A DNA stretch of 64,000 nucleotides. Origin: Asparagopsis taxiformis (lineage: Eukaryota; Rhodophyta; Florideophyceae; Bonnemaisoniales; Bonnemaisoniaceae). Position numbers and translations under genes: made by a program. The stretch lies in the NCBI GenBank assembly GCA_030407315.1, contig JALQPE010001681.1, forward strand, positions 1-64,000, in the 5' to 3' direction. Positions 53,425-63,515 of the stretch are shown here, one piece after another (position 1 is the stretch's first letter; each line of letters starts with the position of its first letter). The notes beneath the pieces were generated by a model that did not search any database, was not told where the DNA came from, and worked only from the letters and a program-made list of their open reading frames with translations.

Positions 53425-54637
53425 AAATCTAGACCTTGAACCTTTGGGTAGAAGCTTGAAGTAGACAAGAATAATTTTGCTACTTGAACACTGCACGATA
53501 TATATACAGTATTTATCCAAGAAACAAAATTTCTGCTCACCGCAGAGCCTTTCAATTAGGTTTGAGGAAAGCAGTGATTACACTCAGAATTACCTGCTTT
53601 GTTTTCTCTGTAAACGTTTCACCTAATTTCCCTTTCTGCAACGTTTCCAAAGCCAGTTTTCTTTGCAACCTTTAATTTCTTTCTATATTCTGAATCACTA
53701 TGAACGTACCAAATCGATAAAAAGATCCTTCTTTCATGGTAATGAAATCGAACACCGATTGTATTACACTTCTATAGTTTCGGAAGAACATCTCCATATT
53801 TCACCTTTCCATATGAGTTTATTAGTAACAAAAATGGTTATCGAGAAAATCCCACCCAGATATATAGATAATAAATAGCGAAGACAGGGCACAGTATAAG
53901 GTTCATATACAGCTTTCAAACAGAATATCACTATGTCTGAAGATCACAATGGTAATGTTCAGATCCATAAGCAAACGGTAATACGGAATACAGACATGCA
54001 TCAAAAGTTTTGCCATAAGTTATGGCAAAAGTATGGTCAAAAGTTTCGAAAATTTTGCGTGATGGTGAATCCAGACCCCGAAAGATTTTCGTTCCTTCGA
54101 CGTCGCAGCAAATTTATCCCAGCATCGTAGACAACCCATTGCATAGTATTCGAATCTGAGTTTTCATGTCTTAATCCCTTATGCAAGCTGAACTTTCGCC
54201 ATCGAAAGATCGAAACTTTTGCCAGAACTTCAAAACTTTTGGATATTTAGAGCCCGAAAGTTTCCCGCTACATAGCTCTTTCTGGTTATCTCTGGTTGGG
54301 AGCCTTGTCTTGATCTATTCTACGAACTATGAAAGGCCAACATGATATCGCCGTTTATAACTTGGACTTTTGGTACCTGAAAGATTCCTCAAAAAAAGTT
54401 TCGAAACTTTCGGCGAAAGTTTTGGAAGCAGCTTTAGAAAATTTCCAGCCCGGCTTGATACATTATCAATCCAATTTTTAAAAGTTCAGTTGCTTTTGAA
54501 ATTGTAATTGTAATTGCAATTGCTTATTTCAGGGATTATTTAATTACAAATTATTTTGGTCATTTAAATTATGAACCTAGATGGGAAGATTTGTTGGCAC
54601 ACTCTTATATGGTGAAGCACCGTTGGATTGCTCCTAG
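53425..54637. other. AT-rich stretch without a clear gene
   Basis: It contains several scattered copies of AAAGTTTCGAAA and ACTTTTGG words (about 53990-54430), which may be a degenerate satellite. A 65-codon frame with a true ATG at 53933 ends at 54130; it has no recognisable motif. The part just before 54638 would belong to the intron or exon structure of the next feature. Confidence 0.4.
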
Positions 54638-54855
54638 AGTGGATCCAGTGCAATAATAGCTCGCCCTCCTCACTTACTCAAGTTGACGAAGAAGTCTCCT
54701 GCCGTTGTCCTCCTCCGGTCTATGCTGGAGAGTGGGGCTATCGGTGAGGAAGACGAGCCTGCTGAAGTACACAGCCCGGAGGAGCTGTTTCACCAGTACT
54801 CACTCTCCAGCTTTCGGACATGCTTCAATAACCACAAAAGTTCTTTTTTGCAAAG
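54638..54855 (+). CDS. Internal exon of an unrecognised gene
   Basis: The 218-nt segment follows a plausible acceptor (GATTGCTCCTAG) and is open in one frame, encoding among others LTKKSPAVVLLRSMLESG and SPEELFHQYSLSSFRT. It ends in CAAAG followed by the consensus donor GTAAGT. The peptide has ordinary globular composition. I do not recognise the protein. The gene would continue after the intron, but element E3 starts 10 bases into the next exon. Confidence 0.45.
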
Positions 54856-54916
54856 GTAAGTGCATTATTTTTTTCATTTACTTTATCCTTTACTAACTTC
54901 CCCAACTCTACACTAG
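54856..54916 (+). other. Probable 61-nt spliceosomal intron
   Basis: GTAAGT donor, a perfect TACTAAC branch-site consensus about 25 bases before the end, a pyrimidine-rich stretch and a CACTAG acceptor. All four signals occur in order with normal spacing. Confidence 0.6.
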
Positions 54917-55048
54917 AATCATCTGCGTCTGTGTTTTCGGAAGTGGACGCGGACGTCCAGTCTCTCTAGTACGGGTCCTAGTCGGCCCCGAGATTTACTA
55001 GAACAAATGAACGTCCGCGTCCGAAAAAAAATAAAATTTTTTTGGATG

Positions 55049-55143
55049 CGGACGTCCACTTTCTCTAGTACGTTCGGCGGAATACTAGGGCCCGACATCC
55101 ACTTTCTCTAGTACATATGGCGGGATCCTAGGACCCGACATCC
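55049..55143. repeat. 43-bp repeat, two to three copies, E3
   Basis: Same unit as 523-826, with far fewer copies. Confidence 0.75.
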
Positions 55144-55269
55144 AGTATACAATATATCAGCAAAAACCGGGAGGGAAGAAATTACAGCGGATGGTAAATT
55201 CAGGGCCCATATCGGACCGTATTTTATTCTCTCATTTACGAAACTGCTCGTATACAATACGTCTCTCTA

Positions 55270-55445
55270 GAATAGGAAATACATATCTGGTCAGAATAGG
55301 AAATAAATACCCGGTTAGAATAGGAAATACGTATCCAGCCAGAATACGGAATACGTATCCAGCCAGAATACGAAATACGTATCCAGCCAGAATACGGAAT
55401 ATGTATCCAGCCAGAATATGAAATACGTATCCAGCCGGAATACAA
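55270..55445. repeat. 24-bp tandem repeat, about 8 copies, E3
   Basis: Same unit as 950-1092 (GAATACGTATCCAGCCA), more homogeneous here. Confidence 0.78.
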
Positions 55446-55479
55446 AATACCTGTCAGCATATCGTCGATCACCCATTCC

Positions 55480-56830
55480 CTCACTATCGCGTTCTCCCTA
55501 CCATCCGAACGCCATGCACCACCATCCGCACATACTTCAAGAACCCTCACGACCTTGATTACAAAAAATCCGCTCCTTCCCAATTCCATCCCGCTTTCCT
55601 CGACACCACCCCAGCCCATTAAATCATCAAGACATCAAACACGAACATGGTCAGCAAAATCTTACACCACTTGAAACCCACTCTCACTTCTATCGTATGC
55701 CCCAAAATATACACATACCAGAAACACCTCACAGCTTCATTCCCCATCTTCCTACATCCCTTCTTCACTCTCCTTCAGTCCTGCCGTTCCTGCTTCACCA
55801 CTCCTGCATCACATACAAAACATCAACCCCAACAGTCAGATTCAAAAGCAACGCTTACTACGACAGATATCCTAGAAACTTCCTTACTTACCTCTCATCC
55901 ATCCTACACAAAATACAAACCATGATCCAAAAACCTTGCAATGAATAATCAAAGTCAGCAGTCCATATCTTTGCAAAACAAGTCTTGGTGCTCAGTGAAA
56001 CTTACCTTCTGTGATCAACATTCCTGCACCATCTACACAACATCGGAATCAACCACAACAGTCAGACCCAAAACCAACCTTCCCTCGCTGCTTACTTTCA
56101 AAACTCGCACACTTACCTTCGCTCCACACAATACACACCATGACTCAATAGGCTTCCAATGAAAAATATCGCATCAACGGAAATAGTCAGACTCAAAACC
56201 AACCTTCCCTCGCTGCTTACTTTCAAAACTCGCACACTTACCTTACCTGTTCCACCCTGCACACAATAAAAACCATAAATCACGTAATCGTGTAGCCAAG
56301 AAAAGTAGTCAGCATTCCGCATCTTCGCACAACCGGTCTGGGCGCCCAATGTGACTTACCTTCCGTCATCACTATTCCTCCATCACCTACGCAACATCGG
56401 AATCAATCGCAACAGTCAGATTGAAAACCAACGTTTCCCTCGCTACATACCCTGAGAACTCGCAAATGTACCTCTCATCCATCCTACACACAATACAAAC
56501 CATGATCCAAAAACCTTGCAATGAATAATAATCATAGTCAGCAGTCCATATCTTCGCAAAGCACATCTTGGCACTCAATGAAACTTACCTTCCGTCATCA
56601 ACATTCCTGCATCACCTACAAAACATCGGAATCAACCACAACAGTCAGACTCAAAACCAACCTTCCCTCGCAGCATACTTTCAGAACTCGCACACTTACC
56701 TTCGCTCCACACAATACACACCATGACTCAATAGGCTTTTAATGAAAAATATCGCATCAACGGAAATAGTCAGACTCAAAACCCACGCTTCCCTCAATGC
56801 ATACCCTCAAGATTCGCGCACGTACCTTCG
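55480..56830. repeat. Degenerate 350-bp composite repeats, E3
   Basis: CAGTCAGACTCAAAACC-type words recur near 55830, 56058, 56183, 56413, 56643 and 56767, corresponding to the E1 array at 1100-2860 with fewer units. Confidence 0.7.
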
Positions 56831-56879
56831 TCCATCCTCTACACTAAACAAAGCAAAGGCGGTCAAAGAATCTCAGTCG

Positions 56880-57450
56880 GTGATGAGGGCGGAGTGGAGC
56901 CTGCGGCGTCGACCGGACAGCTTTCAGCGTCCGCTTAAGTCTTGCTGTGCATACTCGAAATCATCGCCGGCAGTGAGATTGAGTATGGCCCAAGCCATGG
57001 TCACTGATTCCCCGAACAATGAGATCCGGATCGAGAACAACGAATATAAACATATAATCATATATATGAGAATCCATTTGCTTTCCTTACATGATCCGTG
57101 GCATATCCGCTGTAAAGCACATTCAGATTCCACGAAGTTCAGAAATAAAAAAGTTTATTATTACAAATGAATTAATTGAAAATTCATCTCCCAGGGCAGT
57201 CGTTCGTCCTTCCATGCACACGTTGCCAGCACGCAATGTGATGTAACAGTTGGAAATGATTGAACTCTCGGTTAAATTCCACCGTTGGGATGTCAGCTGG
57301 AGTGAGCACAAAACTACTACCCACAAAACTACGAACGAACACGTTACATTCCAAGTCTCGAAAGCACCACAAAAATAAAATTGGTCGCATCTGGACGGCA
57401 CAGTCTCCCCTGTTCAGCTCGCAATCCTCCCCTTTGCGTCAAAACTCGAC
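56880..57450 (+). promoter_or_regulatory. Leader of the E3 transposase gene
   Basis: Conserved with E1 (2870-3350) although E1 lacks the gene, so the region may serve the transposon itself as well as the promoter. It ends directly at the ATG (CTCGACATGG). Confidence 0.45.
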
Positions 57451-60400
57451 ATGGAATGCAAGTATGAAGGGTGCTTCTACTACTGCGTAGATGCTTATGC
57501 GCTCGCGCTGCATGAGCGAACGTGTCGCTACCGTTTCAACCCCTCTCCCCAACATTTCAACAACGCTCGTGTCCCTGCCGTCACCCATGAGCCTGCTCGA
57601 AACGGCGACCATGATTCCCCGCAACCCAGCTCCCCAGACCCAGAATCTGGTCGTGCTTCCTCCAGCGACTCACCCTGTGACGCTCCACTGCCACCAACCT
57701 CAACCCCCTCCCGCGCAGACCTCCTCGTGCAATCCCTCGCCGCCAGTCTCACAACCCTCGAGTACAAGGCCGGCGCTGGCCGCGTGAGCGAAGTCATCAC
57801 CATCCTACAAGACCCCGCATTCTCCCTAGAAAAGTTCAACAGCGCCGTTCGCACCGTAGAAGAATGTCGCCACGTTACCGCTTCCATGGTCGAAACACAT
57901 TTCCGCACCGAAGGTTACAAGAGCCACATCATTCCAGACAAAACTGGTAAGTACTCGGCACAGCTGTACCTCCGCGACCCAGTCGACATGCTCCGCAGGC
58001 AGTTAGCACTGGCTAACGACCAAAATACTCTCTTCCACCCCTCCCCACAGACCGCCCCAGACGGCACCGCAATATTTTCTCATCCCCTACACACAGAATT
58101 CGCGAAAACGCTGCACCAGGTTACTAGACAGCGCGTGCAGCTCTCGGAAGATCCACAGGTCGTATGGGCAGAGGAAACTGATCCCACACCTTCCTCCTTT
58201 GCCGGCCTCCTCCAAGTGTACTCCGACAAGAGCAGCACAAGCCTCAAGAGCTCCGCAATCGTCGCATACCCCATACACGTCACACTGCTCAACTTCTCCG
58301 CCCCCCTCCGTCGCCACTGCATCCGTACCGGCCTCACCATCGTCGGGTATCTTCCGTACATTGTTAACCCTTCGTCCAACGCCTTGTTCGGTGATGAAAT
58401 GCCGACAACCTCTAGTTCTGCTAGTCGCGCTCGCAAAATTGATATTCTTCATAAAGCACTCGAAAAAGTGTTTTCGTCCCTATCCACCGCGTTCTCTTCC
58501 GGGTTCCCCTGCACAGACTCCACTGCAACTGCCCGCCAATGCTTTCCCATCCTAGCCAATTATTGCTGCGACTTTCCAGAGGCCAAAGAGCTGTCATGCA
58601 CTCGCAACAGCACTACCACCACACATCCCTGCCACCGCTGCTACATCCCCGCCACTCAACTTGAATCCAGCGCGCCACACCAGCCCCGCTCCCTCGATGA
58701 TACACGCTCTGCACGCCAAGAGAGCGCTCAGGAGCATACAACTGCTCCGCTCGAAGCTCTCTCCCTCCTCGAACAACACTCTGTCCTCGAATCGACCGCT
58801 CTTTTACCCACCAACAGTCCCCTAGACCCCTACAACATTTTCTCCTTCGAGCCTCTGCACAATCTCCACCTCGGCATCTCAAAGCTCATCAAACAGTGCA
58901 TTGTCCACCGCCTCAGCTCCCCAGACCTCACCACCACCACTGCCTCCCATTCCGGGACACCTCGCACCTTCAAGAAGGTGAAAAAATCCATCCTCGCCGG
59001 CTCAAACAGCATTCTGTCCGCTATCGAACGCGACTACTACATCACCGGTCTTCATGTCGACTTCTCCAAGGGTGAGAAGGGCACCAATTTGAACGGCCTC
59101 TTCACGGAGGACGGCATACGCGGCATGCTCGCAGCCAAAGACTATCACCATGTCGACATGGTGTTCCCTTTCATCGCAGCATTCATTGACACATGCTGTG
59201 ACGAAGTAGATACAGCCCCCCTCACTTCCATCTGCACGCAATACTCTGACCTCGTCGCATGGGTCATGAAACGCGGTCGCATCAAGCACTGGACTGCCGC
59301 CGAACTAGAAAGCCTCCAGAACTCCATTTCCTATTTCAAACAATCAATGCTCTCCACCCTCGGCCCATTCCACACCACAGGTCTCAAAACTTTCAAGTTC
59401 CATCTTCTAGACCATCTTCCCGGTGACTTGCAGAGATATGGCGCCCTGGAACACATTGATGCAGGCCCCTACGAACACTCGCATCTTCTGTTCAAACAGA
59501 GTTATAGGAAAACCTCTCGAAGGCGCTCCACAGCCATGGAAGAGACTATTCGCCACATGGAATTCTCCTTGGCCACTCCAACTGGTCACACCCCATCGAA
59601 CACATTGGGAAACCCACGCATGATATCGCCCACAGACGGTGCAGTACTCGTTCGCGACGGATTCACCGTTGCACTGCACGACTTTGCCTCCCTGCTGCCC
59701 GATGCAACCCTCCTCGTTGCAGATATCGACGGACAGCCCGATCCTGCCACTCTTTTGCCTCTGCACAACTCCTCGTTCCCGTCTGGCACCATAACGCTAT
59801 TCCAGCAACTCGGTGACACAGCTGCACAAGCGTTCCTCACCCTCGCTAGACTGCGCGCCACGGCAGAAGGCCCTCCAATACATGACATGGACATTTCCGT
59901 CACCGTGGTAAAGTCCGCCTACGTCATGGGAGGGTACGTCCCAGATGCCGACGACTTTGACCCGCACAGTGGCATGCTTCGCCCCACAAACGTGTCGAGG
60001 CACAAGCAGCAGCGCGTCTTTGCAACTTCATCATTCGGCCCCGCAAAGAGATCGCAGTACTCCTTTGTCGTCATCTCCGGAACTGCCGATGACTACAGAA
60101 CCATATGGGTAGGGCGCGTCCTGGCACTGGTACGCCTGCAGTCTCCAAACCTGTTTCAACCTGTAGAACTCGCTTTCGTTCAGTATATGACCTGCTTTGC
60201 CCCAAAAACCGCTGTGGAAAAATCACTTGGGTGCATTTGTTTAAAGTGGTCCACATGGGACCCGGACAACGGATCCGTTGACAGCAATGACACTGCATCC
60301 CACAGTGCAGGTGGTCCTTGGTTTGACCTCATTCCTGCATCTACTATATCTGGCACCGTGCACATCGTACGAAGTAACTTTCCAGTCAAGCCATTTACGA

Positions 60401-60492
60401 AACAAATGCACTGGTCGGACCACCGTTTCTATCTCAACCGCTTCTACACCAACACTGATTACCAGTTCACAGATGATAATGAAGAAGAATAA
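57451..60492 (+). CDS. Plavaka-like DDE transposase with N-terminal C2HC finger
   Basis: ATG at 57451, 1013 residues, uninterrupted. The N-terminus is a zinc finger, Cys3-x4-Cys8-x12-His21-x3-Cys25, like the finger that heads fungal Plavaka transposases. A Ser/Pro-rich linker follows to about 90. The RNase-H-like core has VYSDKSSTSL (Asp259) with YPIHVTLLNF, then CCDFPEAK (Asp374) and THPCHRC. The helical insertion has NIFSFEPLHNLHLGISK (about 465). The rear part has KFHLLDHLPGDLQRYG and EHSHLLFKQSYRKTSRR, with Glu675 a likely catalytic acid. The family assignment is by motif recall; the homologous front half in the 46676-49564 fusion supports relatedness. It should move E3 and, in trans, E1 and E2. 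Confidence 0.85.
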   Translation: MECKYEGCFYYCVDAYALALHERTCRYRFNPSPQHFNNARVPAVTHEPARNGDHDSPQPSSPDPESGRASSSDSPCDAPLPPTSTPSRADLLVQSLAASLTTLEYKAGAGRVSEVITILQDPAFSLEKFNSAVRTVEECRHVTASMVETHFRTEGYKSHIIPDKTGKYSAQLYLRDPVDMLRRQLALANDQNTLFHPSPQTAPDGTAIFSHPLHTEFAKTLHQVTRQRVQLSEDPQVVWAEETDPTPSSFAGLLQVYSDKSSTSLKSSAIVAYPIHVTLLNFSAPLRRHCIRTGLTIVGYLPYIVNPSSNALFGDEMPTTSSSASRARKIDILHKALEKVFSSLSTAFSSGFPCTDSTATARQCFPILANYCCDFPEAKELSCTRNSTTTTHPCHRCYIPATQLESSAPHQPRSLDDTRSARQESAQEHTTAPLEALSLLEQHSVLESTALLPTNSPLDPYNIFSFEPLHNLHLGISKLIKQCIVHRLSSPDLTTTTASHSGTPRTFKKVKKSILAGSNSILSAIERDYYITGLHVDFSKGEKGTNLNGLFTEDGIRGMLAAKDYHHVDMVFPFIAAFIDTCCDEVDTAPLTSICTQYSDLVAWVMKRGRIKHWTAAELESLQNSISYFKQSMLSTLGPFHTTGLKTFKFHLLDHLPGDLQRYGALEHIDAGPYEHSHLLFKQSYRKTSRRRSTAMEETIRHMEFSLATPTGHTPSNTLGNPRMISPTDGAVLVRDGFTVALHDFASLLPDATLLVADIDGQPDPATLLPLHNSSFPSGTITLFQQLGDTAAQAFLTLARLRATAEGPPIHDMDISVTVVKSAYVMGGYVPDADDFDPHSGMLRPTNVSRHKQQRVFATSSFGPAKRSQYSFVVISGTADDYRTIWVGRVLALVRLQSPNLFQPVELAFVQYMTCFAPKTAVEKSLGCICLKWSTWDPDNGSVDSNDTASHSAGGPWFDLIPASTISGTVHIVRSNFPVKPFTKQMHWSDHRFYLNRFYTNTDYQFTDDNEEE

Positions 60493-60569
60493 ATCTAAAT
60501 CGCAGCACTCTATTGATAATGTACTACATGATAAGCCTTCTAGCCAACGTCACATTTACTGCACTAATT

Positions 60570-62855
60570 TCAACCATCCTCCATTACGCCAAAACCGTTA
60601 TCAGCAGTTGCTGCATGGCGCCGCTCCATGCCCCCATACTGTGGGGCATTGATTTCGACATTCAGGTTTGCACTCAGGTGTCCAGCATATGGGTCAGTGA
60701 CGAAAAGTTCTGCGCCAATTAGTCCTTGCGCAATCACACAATCCATTACAGCACCGAGGTTTGACGTAATATGCGATTGAATCCAATCCTCGGACACTAG
60801 AACAAGTGATGAGCAGCGGTTTACATCATCAACGACATGAACAATTCCAGACCCCTCTCCGCTTTGCCACACTTCAACAGCCTCTCTCGTCACAGTACGG
60901 CTTGCAAACACATGCCGTGACTGTGCACTAGTCCGCTGTTCGCTCTCGACAACGTCCGTTTCTTCCCTTGCTTGCGAGCCTTGGAGACAAGACATGCAGT
61001 ACACCACCATACCAACTAATTGCTGAAAAGCTACCCCCACATATTGACTGTACCGCCTTGTAAACTCCTTCTGCCGTGCACCTCCTTTCCCCTTCGGTTC
61101 ATCCAAACACTCCACAGTAGTCACTAGCCAAGCATCCAGGCGCGCCAGCGTTAGTATGCTCGTCTCTATGTCCATTACTTGTTCTGGTCGTATCGAATAA
61201 CCCCTGAAGATGTCCAGCACATTCACAGCTACTCGGTTGTTAAACCATGCATCACCATTCACTTCCATTTCGAAGCTGTCAGGAACCATGCCTTTGCTGT
61301 ATCGCAGCTCTGAGAACGGTGCCGTTCGCCACCTCCCCATATCCAAATCACCGTTGCTTTCCCGTTTCAAAAGCTTCTCAGACGCTTCGCGCTTTTGATC
61401 CTCTCGCTCGTCCATCTCAGCTCGCGTCGTCAGCATCGTGCATCTAGACATTAATTTCGTGTACCCCAGCGAACCGAACAATCTGTCCCTCGCATTACGC
61501 TTCCGTGCACTCATCACGTCGGACAGTTTCTGCGTCACCTTCACTTTCAATTCCTTGCTCCCCGCCACAGCCTCTTGACAGCACACACGCTGCTCCTCAT
61601 CGGAAAACACATCACACCACGGACTTTGACGCAGTACGTGTCGCACCAAGTCATTCAGCAGATCACTCTCGTCTCTGTACGAAGGTGTATACCACTGCAG
61701 ATTCTTGATGATATAGCCCGGAGGGGTAGCAATATATCCTACACCGTTTTCGCTCCAAAGTGTCCCTTCTACCGGCTCTACCTCGATGGTACGTCCAGTC
61801 CAACGTCTCTGCGTTTGTTCCGCTATAGGGTCCAGCTCCATAGTCTCGTTCTTGCACCACTTTGTCAGGTTTTCCTCAACCGCCCTAAGAACTCCAAGGT
61901 ATTTCACAGGAATGGCTTTCTGTATTTTCGACTTACCGCCACCGTGATCACTGATTCTACCTGTTCTCGCAATTGCAGTAAGGCTGGCATTTTCCGCCTG
62001 CAGAGTCTTCACCTTAGCCTCCAACGCAACTATCTCCGTGGTGAGCGCCTTGTTTGCTATGTCCTGGCTAAACACTTTTTTTTCCAGCTCCGCGATCTTC
62101 TTCTTCTGCGCATTGATGCGACTCGCCATTAAATCGATGGATTCCGGCGGATGCAACCTCTCTGCCCTCACCGTCCCCCCATCTCCCACGCTATCGGGAA
62201 TATGATGTCCTCCATCGCCAATAGCCTGACGTCGCGGGGGCGTTACGCGCATATTTGGCACCAATGACAGTCTGTTGTGACGAGGCCCGCACTCCGGCTG
62301 CTCTCTCCCCTCAGTACCACCTGACCGCCGATGATAGTTGGCATCCTGTGAACGTTGCTCAGAAACAACATCCCTTGCCGCTATCCTCGGGTCCCTGACT
62401 GCATTACCTGCTGGGGCTGATGTACTCGGCATAGTTGGCGCAGTGGGGGTCACAGCCTCCAGTGTCTCGCGAACCCCCGGCTGGGACTCCGTCTGCAGCA
62501 CCTCCGCATCTGCCAACCCGGGAGGAACTACCTTTGCCATAGCACTCTGCCGCAATTCCAACATGTTTTGAGCCACTATCATGTCATCATCATGATGTTC
62601 ACTGTCCCTGCGAGCACGCTTGCCTCGGTCAAGCCCCATCTCTCTCCGCGCCGTTCCTCCTTCCTCACTTTCTCGCTGCGGATCCCCAGTTCTGCGCCGG
62701 TCCGTCTTGCGACTACCGGACCGCGGTTCAATGCTGCCGGTAGGCCCAGACCGCTTCTTCGCACGGGATTGTCGGGCACTCGATACAGCAGCTGCTGACC
62801 GGGTTTTCTGGAGGCCCGGAGGCTTTGGAGCTTTCTTCGCAATACGCGGCGGCAT
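60570..62855 (-). CDS. Coiled-coil accessory protein of E3, unknown function
   Basis: ATG at 62855, 761 residues, ending 78 bases from the convergent transposase. Residues 1-90 are very basic (MPPRIAKKAPKPPG and RGKRARRDSEHHDDD), suggesting nuclear location and nucleic-acid binding. About 90-245 is low-complexity. About 250-300 is a clear coiled coil (AELEKKVFSQ, ALEAKVKTLQAENASL). The rest is a globular region with PVKYLGVLRAVEENL, SARKRNARDRLFGSLGY and QKEFTRRYSQYVGVAFQQL. I know no family for it. Plan and position parallel the 508-residue protein of the CACTA-like element. Confidence 0.72.
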   Translation of the reverse strand: MPPRIAKKAPKPPGLQKTRSAAAVSSARQSRAKKRSGPTGSIEPRSGSRKTDRRRTGDPQRESEEGGTARREMGLDRGKRARRDSEHHDDDMIVAQNMLELRQSAMAKVVPPGLADAEVLQTESQPGVRETLEAVTPTAPTMPSTSAPAGNAVRDPRIAARDVVSEQRSQDANYHRRSGGTEGREQPECGPRHNRLSLVPNMRVTPPRRQAIGDGGHHIPDSVGDGGTVRAERLHPPESIDLMASRINAQKKKIAELEKKVFSQDIANKALTTEIVALEAKVKTLQAENASLTAIARTGRISDHGGGKSKIQKAIPVKYLGVLRAVEENLTKWCKNETMELDPIAEQTQRRWTGRTIEVEPVEGTLWSENGVGYIATPPGYIIKNLQWYTPSYRDESDLLNDLVRHVLRQSPWCDVFSDEEQRVCCQEAVAGSKELKVKVTQKLSDVMSARKRNARDRLFGSLGYTKLMSRCTMLTTRAEMDEREDQKREASEKLLKRESNGDLDMGRWRTAPFSELRYSKGMVPDSFEMEVNGDAWFNNRVAVNVLDIFRGYSIRPEQVMDIETSILTLARLDAWLVTTVECLDEPKGKGGARQKEFTRRYSQYVGVAFQQLVGMVVYCMSCLQGSQAREETDVVESEQRTSAQSRHVFASRTVTREAVEVWQSGEGSGIVHVVDDVNRCSSLVLVSEDWIQSHITSNLGAVMDCVIAQGLIGAELFVTDPYAGHLSANLNVEINAPQYGGMERRHAATADNGFGVMEDG

Positions 62856-63063
62856 AATGAAGCCTTCCCGGAAGCGATGGAAGGATTGAGTTGCACGAGA
62901 TACAAAAAAGATTGCTGTATAGTGTCGGTAACCACAACGGTCTGCGATGAACGTTCAGGTCAGGTCAAGTACCGGAGAATACGCCAACAGCCCAGATTGT
63001 ATACGGTAGGCAGTCATCAACAGTATTTAATGAGGTACAATTACAGCTGTAGAGCTAGGCCGC

Positions 63064-63300
63064 GAGCACCCCTATGTCCGGAAGACGTCCTGATTTGAAT
63101 TAAAATTTGGGCTATTCTCAAAAACATGCACATGTGAACATGTTTTTGAGATGGGGGTGTGCCGTACGGCACAATCGACCCGCTGAAATCGATGTTTTTT
63201 GCAATATTTTTTTCTGCCCTGAATTGTAGAATTTCTGGGCTGGACAGCAATGCAACTGAGCTGGACATCCACCGGGCGTCCATTTCAACTTGGTCTTGTA
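63064..63300. repeat. Single copy of the E1 palindrome unit between two E3 genes
   Basis: It contains CTCAAAAACATG...CATGTTTTTGAG and GTGCCGTACGGCAC exactly as in the E1 arms. Its location upstream of the 62855 gene suggests the E1 palindrome grew from sequence that lay inside an E3-like ancestor. Confidence 0.85.
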
Positions 63301-63515
63301 TTTTGCATCTGCACGCATAACAGCAACCAAGCAGTCAGGTTCACTGCTCGGACGAAGTGCACCTAGAGTGTGAACGATTGGTTTTTGACAGGCGAGTACT
63401 GCTCAATAGGTTTCACCCTGGACTAATGGTGGCTGGACATGCTGCATTATATGATATACTTCAACTCTGGAACGTAGCTTTATTTGTAGTCGAAATGAAA
63501 ACATCTTTCGTGACC

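Noticed and set aside
54917..54990. Methyltransferase-like GSGRG motif when the exon is read into E3
   Set aside because: The motif is encoded by the E3 terminal inverted repeat, which recurs at other E1-family ends, so the resemblance is chance.
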